Shown here: positions 1 through 5,907 of the stretch, piece after piece | Numbering within the stretch: position 1 is the stretch's first letter | How the letters are laid out: the number at the start of each line of letters is the position of its first letter | NCBI GenBank assembly: GCA_009697495.1 | Contig: SHUN01000170.1 | Span: 1 to 6,457, forward strand | Source: Bryobacterales bacterium | GTDB lineage: Bacteria > Acidobacteriota > Terriglobia > Bryobacterales > Bryobacteraceae | DNA length: 6,457 bases | Reading direction: 5' to 3' | Program-made: the position numbers and the translations under genes | The notes under the pieces: generated by a model | Seen by the model: only the letters and a program-made list of their open reading frames with translations | Databases searched by the model: none | What the model was told of the DNA's origin: nothing

Positions 1-648
1 CGCTGGTTCCACTCCGGCGGCATTTTCGCCGCCCTCTCCGCCACAACTTCCGAAGTCATTCTGGAAGGAATGCAGGAAGCCAAAAAGCAAGGCGCCATCA
101 TCTCGTTCGACTTGAATTACCGGGCCAAGCTCTGGAACATTTTCGGCGGCGGCGACAAGGCCGTCAGCGTGCTGAACAAGATTGTCAGCTACTGCGATGT
201 CCTCGTCGGCAATGAAGAGGATCTGCAAAAGGGCCTCGGACTGGAAGGCCAGGACGTCGAAAACGCCTCCAAGCTCGACCCCACCGCCTTCTACAGCATG
301 ATCGAGTCCGTTCTCCAGAAGCACCCCCAGCTCAAGGTCGTCGCGACGACTTTGCGCGAGGTTCACTCCACCAATCGCCATACCTGGTGCGCTGTCGCCT
401 GGATCAATGGCGAATCCTATCAGGCCCCCATCTGCGAACTCGATGTTCTGGACCGCGTCGGCGGCGGTGACGGCTTCGCCAGCGGCCTATTCTACGGCAT
501 GATCACCGGCGCCGATCCCGCTCAAGCCGTGCGCCTCGGCTGGGCCCACGGCGCGTTGCTCACTTCCTATCCCGGCGACACCACCATGGCCACCCGCGAA
601 CAGGTAATCGATTTTGCCAATGGCGGAACCGCCAGGATTCAGCGTTAA
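1..648 (+). CDS. kdgK: 2-keto-3-deoxygluconate kinase (PfkB family), 5' end missing
   Basis: Partial gene: the frame is open from base 1 and ends with TAA at 646-648, giving 215 visible residues of a family usually 300-340 long, so about the first third lies upstream. The first in-frame ATG (70) is internal, because family-like sequence continues before it. PfkB kinases transfer the ATP gamma-phosphate to a sugar hydroxyl; KDG kinases make 2-keto-3-deoxy-6-phosphogluconate in the cytoplasm. Numbering from base 1, the FDLNYRAKLW segment (residues 36-45) matches the substrate-side motif of KDG kinases. The C-terminal PfkB signature reads DRVGGGDGF (151-159), with D157 as the expected catalytic base and the GGGD anion hole. 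A tail segment near 183-193 (AHGALLTSYPGD) resembles the nucleotide-site end of the fold. The next gene is a sugar-acid dehydratase whose product this kinase could phosphorylate. Another 2-keto-3-deoxy sugar or fructose as substrate is possible; PfkB family membership is near certain. Confidence 0.82.
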   Translation, partial: RWFHSGGIFAALSATTSEVILEGMQEAKKQGAIISFDLNYRAKLWNIFGGGDKAVSVLNKIVSYCDVLVGNEEDLQKGLGLEGQDVENASKLDPTAFYSMIESVLQKHPQLKVVATTLREVHSTNRHTWCAVAWINGESYQAPICELDVLDRVGGGDGFASGLFYGMITGADPAQAVRLGWAHGALLTSYPGDTTMATREQVIDFANGGTARIQR

Positions 649-652
649 TCCC

Positions 653-2428
653 ATGCGAGACCCCAAAGCAGAAGTAACCGGAAGGCTTCGCAGCCGCGCC
701 TGGTTCGACAACCCCCATAACCCGGGCATGACGGCCGTCTATCTGGAGCGCATCCAGAACTACGGCCTCACCACGGAGGAGCTTACCTGCGGTAAACCCA
801 TCATCGGCATCGCCCAAACCGGCAGCGATCTCTCCCCCTGTAATCGCATTCATTTGGAGCTCGTCACTCGCATTCGGGATGGCATTCGCGATGCTGGCGG
901 CATCCCTCTTGTCTTCCCTACCCATCCCATTTCCGAAAGCTGCCGCCGCCCCACCGCCGCGCTGGACCGCAACCTCGCCTACCTCGGCATCGTGGAGATT
1001 CTCCACGGCTATCCGCTCGACGGCGTCGTCCTAACCACCGGCTGCGATAAGACCACGCCGTCCTGCCTGATGGCCGCCTGCACCGTCAACATCCCCGCCA
1101 TCGCCCTTAACGGCGGGCCCATGATCAATAGCTATTACAAGGGCAAGCTGGACGGCAGCGGCATGGCCGTCTGGGACGCTCGCCGCATGTTGGCCGCCGG
1201 CGAAATCGACTACAACGAATTTATCTTGAAAGTGGTCAATTCCACCCCCAGCGCCGGGCATTGCAACACCATGGGAACGGCCACTTCCATGAACTCGCTC
1301 ACCGAGGCGTTGGGCATGTCGCTCCCCGGTAGCGCCGCCATCCCGGCCGTCTATCGAGAGCGCGGCCAGATGGCCTATTTCACCGGCAAACGCATCGTCG
1401 AAATGGTCCACGAAGATCTCACGCCATCGAAGATTCTCACCCGCGCCGCTTTCGAAAACGCCATCGTCGTCAACTCGGCCATCGGCGGCTCCACTAACTG
1501 CCCGCCCCACGTTATCGCCATCGCCCGCCATATCGGCATCGAACTCCACGTTAAGGAATGGGAGACCATCGGCCACCACATTCCGCTGCTGGCCAACATC
1601 CAGCCGGCCGGTGAATTCCTCGCCGAGACGTTCCATCTGGCCGGCGGCGTCCCGGCCATCATCGGCGAACTTATGGAAGGCGGCCACATCCGCCGCGAAG
1701 CCATCACCGCCACCGGCAAATCCATCGGTGAAGTCTACGCGGGCAAGCGCAGTCTCGATACCACCGTCATCCGGCCGCTCACCAACCCCGTCAAGGAAAA
1801 CGCCGGCTTCCTGGTCGTCAGCGGAAACCTCTTCGATAGCGCCCTAGTCAAAACCTCCTGCATCGGCGCTCAGTTCAAAGAACGCTTCTTCGCGACGAAC
1901 GTTTTCACCGGCCGCGCCGTCGTCTTCGAAGGCCCCGAAGACTACCACGAGCGCATCGACGATCCCGCCCTCGGCATCGATGAACACTGCGTCCTCGTCA
2001 TCCGCGGCGTCGGTCCCGTCGGCTACCCTGGTGCCGCCGAAGTCGTCAACATGCTCCCGCCCGATTACCTCGTCAAGCGCGGCATTGATGTCCTGCCAAC
2101 GCTGGGCGACGGCCGTCAAAGCGGTACCTCGGCCAGCCCGTCGATCTTGAACGCCAGCCCCGAATCCGCCATCGGCGGCAACCTGGCTATCCTCAAATCC
2201 GGTGACCAAATTCGCATCGATCTCAACACCAGCCGCGTCGATGTTTTGATCTCAGATGAAGAGATCGCCGCCCGCCGCGCCGTGCTAGAAATTGCCATCC
2301 CCGTCAGCCAGACTCCCTGGCAGGAATTGCAGCGCGCTCACGTCGGTCAACTCGGCGAAGGTGCCGTGCTCGAATTCGCCGTCAAATACAAGGATGTCGG
2401 CAAGGATATACCCCGGCATAACCATTGA
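653..2428 (+). CDS. IlvD/Edd-family sugar-acid dehydratase (D-xylonate/D-gluconate type)
   Basis: A 591-residue [2Fe-2S] dehydratase that should remove water from C2-C3 of an aldonic acid to give a 2-keto-3-deoxy acid in the cytoplasm. The cluster ligands are C63 (SDLSPC), C131 (TTGCDK) and C204 (SAGHC). K133 is the expected carbamylated, Mg2+-binding lysine and S490 (DGRQSGT) the expected catalytic serine. From memory these match Caulobacter D-xylonate dehydratase (C60, C128, K130, C201, S490), as do the RSRAWFDNP start and the PRHNH end. Related enzymes act on D-xylonate, D-gluconate, L-arabonate or other aldonates; true IlvD (branched-chain amino acids) is less likely because of these sugar-acid features. 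The KDG kinase 4 bases upstream favours a C6 acid such as gluconate or galactonate. I chose ATG 653 because homologues begin at about this distance before RSRxWFDNP. TTG 614 and ATG 620 are in frame and would overlap the kinase. The nearest Shine-Dalgarno-like AGGA (634-637) is far from 653, so translation is probably coupled to the kinase stop. Confidence 0.9.
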   Translation: MRDPKAEVTGRLRSRAWFDNPHNPGMTAVYLERIQNYGLTTEELTCGKPIIGIAQTGSDLSPCNRIHLELVTRIRDGIRDAGGIPLVFPTHPISESCRRPTAALDRNLAYLGIVEILHGYPLDGVVLTTGCDKTTPSCLMAACTVNIPAIALNGGPMINSYYKGKLDGSGMAVWDARRMLAAGEIDYNEFILKVVNSTPSAGHCNTMGTATSMNSLTEALGMSLPGSAAIPAVYRERGQMAYFTGKRIVEMVHEDLTPSKILTRAAFENAIVVNSAIGGSTNCPPHVIAIARHIGIELHVKEWETIGHHIPLLANIQPAGEFLAETFHLAGGVPAIIGELMEGGHIRREAITATGKSIGEVYAGKRSLDTTVIRPLTNPVKENAGFLVVSGNLFDSALVKTSCIGAQFKERFFATNVFTGRAVVFEGPEDYHERIDDPALGIDEHCVLVIRGVGPVGYPGAAEVVNMLPPDYLVKRGIDVLPTLGDGRQSGTSASPSILNASPESAIGGNLAILKSGDQIRIDLNTSRVDVLISDEEIAARRAVLEIAIPVSQTPWQELQRAHVGQLGEGAVLEFAVKYKDVGKDIPRHNH

Positions 2429-2663
2429 GAGTAGTAAAGGTGACTGGGATTCCGAACTTTTTTCGGCGTCGTCGTGGCATACCCACCTTACCAGTACTAT
2501 TTACCTACTGCCGAAGCCTATAAACGGTACTTTAGTCCTTGCTACGAATGGCGATGTATGGCACCATATCTACCAGCCAGGCAGACTGATGTAATCGTTT
2601 CGGACCACGACGCATCACTTGGATCTACAGGCCTGGAACATTATATATTTCGTCGGAGGAAAC
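2429..2663. other. Gene-free gap before the exported-protein unit
   Basis: A 235-base gap with lower GC than its flanks and several AT-rich patches, among them TATAAA at 2519-2524 and TATATT at 2644-2649. No strong hairpin terminator follows the dehydratase; CCGA/TCGG around a T run (2452-2465) is too weak to call. A short inverted repeat TATGG-CA-CCATA lies at 2557-2568. It overlaps TGGCAC (2559-2564), which equals the -24 element of a sigma-54 promoter, but the matching -12 position reads CTAC instead of TTGC. I could not pair a convincing -35 with any -10. The promoter of the PEP-CTERM gene must lie here or further upstream. A reading frame crosses the gap from GTG 2474, but its product resembles nothing I know and it runs into the next gene in another frame. 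Confidence 0.5.
2655..2660 (+). promoter_or_regulatory. Ribosome binding site of the PEP-CTERM protein gene
   Basis: GGAGGA sits directly before ATG 2664, with four bases between the GGAGG core and the start codon, which is rather short. It decides the start: the frame extends back to TTG 2619, but that codon has no such site and would put a non-signal leader ahead of the hydrophobic signal sequence. Confidence 0.75.
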
Positions 2664-3308
2664 ATGGGGAAAGCAGTGAATTGTGCGGGGCTTGTCGCTC
2701 TCACGCTGGGTTTGTCGTTCGTCGCGCAAGGCGCAACGATTTACAACAATGGGGGGCCGAACCAGTTTTCCGGCTCTCAGATGAGCGATTTCCTGGTCGC
2801 TGAGAATTTTACGGTTGGCGGCACTTCGGACATCTCCAACATCCGATTCTGGAGCATCCAGGCCCTTGTGAGCGACTACCTTGGAAGCGTATACTGGGCC
2901 ATCCACAGCAATGTGGCCAGTCAACCCGGTGCCATATTGCAGGGCGGCGTCACCACGGCGGTCACTGCGAACCCGACCGGCGCGGCAGCTTCCACCGTTG
3001 CCGGATACGACGAATACGTTTTCGACATTCCCGTGGCGTTCCAACTCACGTCTGGCAACTACTGGCTCGCGCTCCACAACGGTTCGCTGGCAACCAATTC
3101 CGGCACCGAAATGTTTTGGGCGACCACCAGTCTGGGGAATGCTTCAGAATCGCTCGTAGATGACGGCGTCAACGGGTGGGTAGCCTCCGGCAACGAACAG
3201 GCGTTCCAAATCGATGGAGCAGCCGCCGGCGCAATTCCCGAGCCCGGCACTTTCTTGCTCCTCGCCGGCGGTCTGGCCGCCGCTGCTATCCTACGCCGCA
3301 AGTCCTAA
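2664..3308 (+). CDS. Exported PEP-CTERM sorting-signal protein
   Basis: A 214-residue exported protein. The N-terminus has K3 and then a hydrophobic core (about 8-20) ending at VAQGA, giving a predicted signal-peptidase cut near residues 23-24. The mature part (about 25-188) is rich in Gly, Ser, Thr, Asn and aromatic residues and looks like an all-beta domain; segments such as FTVGGTSDISNIRFW (49-63) and FQLTSGNYWLALHNGS (126-141) suggest a beta-sandwich. It has no cysteine after the leader. The C-terminus is a textbook PEP-CTERM tail: PEP at 192-194, a hydrophobic helix (197-210) and a terminal RRKS. Such tails are recognised by an exosortase (EpsH/XrtA type), which cleaves near PEP and releases or anchors the protein at the surface, often beside exopolysaccharide genes. 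No exosortase gene is in the window. The function of the mature domain is unknown; a surface or matrix role is inferred. The next exported protein starts 20 bases after the stop, so the two are probably co-transcribed. Confidence 0.88.
   Translation: MGKAVNCAGLVALTLGLSFVAQGATIYNNGGPNQFSGSQMSDFLVAENFTVGGTSDISNIRFWSIQALVSDYLGSVYWAIHSNVASQPGAILQGGVTTAVTANPTGAAASTVAGYDEYVFDIPVAFQLTSGNYWLALHNGSLATNSGTEMFWATTSLGNASESLVDDGVNGWVASGNEQAFQIDGAAAGAIPEPGTFLLLAGGLAAAAILRRKS
3237..3305 (+). other. PEP-CTERM sorting signal (encoded segment)
   Basis: This segment encodes residues 192-214 of the preceding protein: the Pro-Glu-Pro motif, a short spacer, a Leu/Ala/Gly-rich transmembrane helix and the basic end RRKS. 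This three-part layout defines PEP-CTERM exosortase substrates. It predicts an exosortase gene elsewhere in the genome. Confidence 0.9.
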
Positions 3309-3317
3309 TATCAGCAC

Positions 3318-3322
3318 TGGAG
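3318..3322 (+). promoter_or_regulatory. Ribosome binding site of the 551-residue secreted protein gene
   Basis: TGGAG lies six bases before ATG 3329, in the 20-base spacer after the PEP-CTERM gene. It selects ATG 3329 over upstream in-frame codons (the frame opens back to 3176, inside the previous gene). That choice places a classical signal peptide at the very N-terminus. Confidence 0.75.
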
Positions 3323-3328
3323 ATAAAT

Positions 3329-4984
3329 ATGCGCAGACTTCTATACCTTTCCTTTTTTGCATCCGTGGCGGCGCTGGCTCAGGTCTCTGGGCCGATCGTC
3401 ACCGCGCCCGGCGCAAGGGGTGTTTCTCTGAGCCTCGAGCAAATTGCCCGCAACGGGCAAGTGACTGCGTTTCCCGTCCAGGAATTCCGCGTCAGCCGCA
3501 ACCACGATATTCCGAAGGCAACCGTGAACCGGAGCGGGTTCGTACCGGCTCCGTATGTGACGGTGCCCGCCGACACTCCGGCAACGCAATCGGCGACTTT
3601 TCAACCGTTAGGCGCGCCTATTGGAGCAAATTTCGAGGCGCTCGGTGTCGGTACGCCCGGCTATGCCGTCACCGGGGCGCCGCCGGACACAACCCTCGGA
3701 GTAAGCGACACGCAAATCGTACAGTGGGTGAATACCCACCTCGCGGTGTACAACAAGAGCGGAACTCCGTTGTTGCCGGCTCCCGGATTTATTCCAGGAA
3801 GTCAAGTATGGTCCGGCCTGGCGGCGGGCAGTCTTTGCCGGAGTTTTAATAGAGGAGATCCTTTGGTCCAGTATGACCGTATCGCGGACCGATGGATCCT
3901 TTCGCAGTTTGCGTTTAACGCCAACTTCTCTCTAAATGCGCAGTGTATTGCCGTTTCCACATCGAGCAATGCCTTGGGAACGTACAACCTCTATCAGTAC
4001 GACTTCGGCACTGAACTTCCCGATTACGGCAAGCTGGGTGTATGGCCGGATGCCTACTACATCACCTACAATATGTTCAACAACGGGGCCAGCTTCTCCG
4101 GCGGCCGGGCCTGCGCTTATGACCGCGCGGCGATGATTGCCGGCAATGCCGCGCAGCAGATTTGTTTCAACAGCCTCAGCCGCTTCAGCTACCTGCCTTC
4201 CGATCTGGATGGCGATACGCTGCCGCCGCTGGGGTCGCCGAATTACCACATTTCGTGGGATTGGGCTTTCACGCTCGCACCGTACACGATGCAACTGACC
4301 AAGTTCGTGCCGAATTTCAATGTGCCAGCCAATTCCACCTTTACAGATGGTTTCGGCGGAGCGGCTTTCTCATTCGTCGCATTTGACTTGGCCGCGAACA
4401 CCCTGGCCTCATGTGACGATAACGGGAACGCTTATGTTCCACAGACGGGCACCGCCAACCTCTTGGACACGCTCGGCAGCCGTCATATGTATCGCTTGGT
4501 CTATCGCAACTTCACCACGCATGACTCGCTCCTGTTCACGCAGGCTGTGGACAACGCGGCGGGTTCGACCGCGCAACTGCGCTGGTGGGAGATTCGCAAT
4601 CCGGGAGCGAATCCTCCGATTGTCTACCAGAACAGCACGTTCGCACCGAACACCGAGGCCCGGTGGATGAGTTCCGCCGCCTTCGACAAACTCGGCAACA
4701 TAGGCATCGGGTACTCGGCGTCTTCGGCCGCCATCAATCCCGGTATCCGCATCGCCGGACGCCGCCGCACCGACCCGAAGAACATTCTGCGGACAGAAGT
4801 CGTTGTTCAAGCCGGCTCCGGTAGCCAAACCGGCACGCTGGCCCGTTGGGGCGACTACTCCACGATGCAGATCGATCCGGCGAACGATTGCACGTTCTGG
4901 TTCACCACGCAGTATATTGGGGTGAATGGAACGTTCAACTGGCGCACCAAAATTGCTTCGTTCAAGTTCCCGAACCGCAACTAG
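3329..4984 (+). CDS. Secreted protein of unknown function, beta-rich, conserved C-terminal motif
   Basis: A 551-residue secreted protein I cannot assign to a characterised family. The signal peptide is MRRLLYLSFFASVAALA with a likely cut before Q18. A Pro/Ala/Thr-rich linker follows (about 60-110). From about 117 (APPDTTLGVSDTQIVQWVN) the sequence looks like repeated beta-sheet blades: VQYDRIADRWILSQF (180-194), DYGKLGVWPDAYYITYNMF (232-250), LRWWEIRN (417-424) and AAFDKLGNIGIGYSASS (450-466). The C-terminus carries RWGDYSTMQIDP-NDCTFWFTTQY (506-529), then FNWRTKIASFKF (536-547). I recall this PPDT...WGDYS...DCTFW...NWRT layout from unannotated secreted proteins of Acidobacteria and other bacteria, but I know no demonstrated activity. 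Six cysteines remain after the leader (170, 206, 262, 279, 362, 521), so up to three disulfides are possible. A propeller or sialidase-like fold is inferred from blade-like spacing only. It has no PEP-CTERM tail or membrane helix, so it is probably released to the periplasm or outside. It likely shares a transcript with the PEP-CTERM gene. Confidence 0.85.
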   Translation: MRRLLYLSFFASVAALAQVSGPIVTAPGARGVSLSLEQIARNGQVTAFPVQEFRVSRNHDIPKATVNRSGFVPAPYVTVPADTPATQSATFQPLGAPIGANFEALGVGTPGYAVTGAPPDTTLGVSDTQIVQWVNTHLAVYNKSGTPLLPAPGFIPGSQVWSGLAAGSLCRSFNRGDPLVQYDRIADRWILSQFAFNANFSLNAQCIAVSTSSNALGTYNLYQYDFGTELPDYGKLGVWPDAYYITYNMFNNGASFSGGRACAYDRAAMIAGNAAQQICFNSLSRFSYLPSDLDGDTLPPLGSPNYHISWDWAFTLAPYTMQLTKFVPNFNVPANSTFTDGFGGAAFSFVAFDLAANTLASCDDNGNAYVPQTGTANLLDTLGSRHMYRLVYRNFTTHDSLLFTQAVDNAAGSTAQLRWWEIRNPGANPPIVYQNSTFAPNTEARWMSSAAFDKLGNIGIGYSASSAAINPGIRIAGRRRTDPKNILRTEVVVQAGSGSQTGTLARWGDYSTMQIDPANDCTFWFTTQYIGVNGTFNWRTKIASFKFPNRN

Positions 4985-5010
4985 CACCTGCCGTTTTGAG
5001 TCTATTTGGA

Positions 5011-5040
5011 AATGGCCGGCAACCCGGGTTGCCGGCCATT
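5011..5040 (+). terminator. Perfect 30-base palindrome, probable transcription terminator
   Basis: The left arm AATGGCCGGCAACCC is followed at once by its exact reverse complement GGGTTGCCGGCCATT. In RNA this folds into a GC-rich stem of about 13 pairs with a CCGG loop, starting 26 bases after the stop of the secreted-protein gene. The downstream sequence (CGCTTGTTATTG) is only mildly T-rich, so it is not a textbook intrinsic terminator. It could instead be a 3'-end stabilising hairpin, a dimeric protein site or a dispersed repeat. It separates the secreted-protein unit from the isomerase gene. Confidence 0.65.
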
Positions 5041-5053
5041 CGCTTGTTATTGT

Positions 5054-5060
5054 GAGGAGA
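5054..5060 (+). promoter_or_regulatory. Ribosome binding site of the PpiC-type isomerase gene
   Basis: GAGGAGA lies just before ATG 5065, with the AGGAG core five bases from the start codon. It favours ATG 5065 over the second in-frame ATG at 5077, which lacks its own site. Confidence 0.8.
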
Positions 5061-5064
5061 TTGC

Positions 5065-5901
5065 ATGATTCGTCGAATGTCCGTATTGCTGACAGTTCTT
5101 GGATGCCTTGCCCTGCACGGACAGGTGGGTGAATCCGCGCCCGTGATTGAGGCCAGCGGGTTATCGATCACCAAAGCCGAGTTTGAACAAATGCTGAAGG
5201 GCGATCCCCGGTTTCAGGCCGCGTTTGCCCAGCCCGCCGCTAAAAGAGCCTTGGGCGCCGAATTCGGCAAAGCCTTCGCGTTGGAGGCCGAAGCGCGCCG
5301 CCGCAAGCTGGAACAGTCGTCGGCGGTTCAACTCAAAATTCGAAACTATACCCAGCAATTGCTGGGAAATGAACTGCTGGTCAGTCTGCGCGAGGGATAC
5401 CTGAAAGAGGAGTCCGCGCTGAAGCGGCACTACGAATCCCGGTCCACTTTTTTCGCCCAGCCGCGCGTGCGGCAGCTTCTGGTACGGTTTAAGGGTTCGC
5501 AGGTTGCCCCGCGTCCCGGTCTCCGCGAACTTTCGAAAGACGAAGCCCGCGCCAAAGCGGCCGGGTTACGGGTAAAACTCGCCGCCGGGGCCGACTTCGC
5601 CGCCCTCGCCAAAGCCGAATCGGACGATACCGGTTCGCGCGAAGGAGGCAGGGAGTTAGGCTTCCTCTTGCGCGGCTCCACCGGCGCCAACGTCGAGGCC
5701 GCCGCCTTCTCGCTCCCCATCGGCAAGTTGAGCGACGTCGTCCAGACCGAATACGGCTTCCACATCCTGCGTGTCGAAGAACGCCGGCCCATGCCGTTCG
5801 ATTCCGTCAAGGCCGCGCTCGCCAATGAGTTGGCCCACAACGACATGAACGCCATCATCAAGAATGGATATAAGCTCAACGAAGCCTATTTCGGCAAGTA
5901 A
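5065..5901 (+). CDS. Exported PpiC/parvulin peptidyl-prolyl cis-trans isomerase (SurA/PrsA-like)
   Basis: A 278-residue protein that should assist folding of exported proteins by proline isomerisation. The leader has R3-R4 and a hydrophobic core (7-17); the likely cut is before Q20. C14 in VLGC is a weak lipobox, so a lipoprotein is possible. Residues about 27-120 form a helical SurA-N-like chaperone segment. The parvulin domain spans about 134-230: RVRQLLVRF (134-142), the helix SKDEARAKAAGLRVKL (147-162), DFAALAKAESDDTGSREGG (168-185), LGFLLRG (188-194), AAFSLPIGKLSDVVQTEYGF (203-222) and HILRVEER (223-230). The first conserved histidine of parvulins (VRxxHIL type) appears to be Q137, while the second, H223, is kept. 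This may lower activity or simply be a common variant. A short C-terminal helix follows. The gene begins 24 bases after the palindrome, and the next gene starts six bases after its stop, suggesting a new operon. Its location beside secreted-protein genes fits a folding helper, but specific clients are not shown. Confidence 0.88.
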   Translation: MIRRMSVLLTVLGCLALHGQVGESAPVIEASGLSITKAEFEQMLKGDPRFQAAFAQPAAKRALGAEFGKAFALEAEARRRKLEQSSAVQLKIRNYTQQLLGNELLVSLREGYLKEESALKRHYESRSTFFAQPRVRQLLVRFKGSQVAPRPGLRELSKDEARAKAAGLRVKLAAGADFAALAKAESDDTGSREGGRELGFLLRGSTGANVEAAAFSLPIGKLSDVVQTEYGFHILRVEERRPMPFDSVKAALANELAHNDMNAIIKNGYKLNEAYFGK

Positions 5902-5907
5902 ACGGTG

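Noticed and set aside
1031..1687. A 218-codon open frame on the minus strand inside the dehydratase gene, plus others at 560-1006 and 1844-2209
   Set aside because: They lie opposite a well-supported dehydratase whose C-ending codons suppress stops on the other strand. Their products are low-complexity Gly/Ala/Asp-rich with no recognisable domain.
2559..2574. A sigma-54 promoter as an annotated feature
   Set aside because: The -24 part is exact, but the -12 part lacks the essential GC, so I mention it only as an item to check.
2474..2803. A 109-codon frame from GTG 2474 across the gap, Tyr-rich at its start
   Set aside because: It has no ribosome site and no family resemblance, and it overlaps the PEP-CTERM gene by 140 bases in another frame.
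4409..4987. A 192-codon minus-strand frame opposite the secreted-protein gene
   Set aside because: It covers the most conserved-looking part of the + strand protein (the WGDYS/DCTFW region) and has no ribosome site or domain of its own.
5065..5140. Lipoprotein signal at C14 of the isomerase
   Set aside because: The VLGC context is a poor lipobox and the hydrophobic stretch continues past the cysteine, so an ordinary signal peptide is at least as likely.
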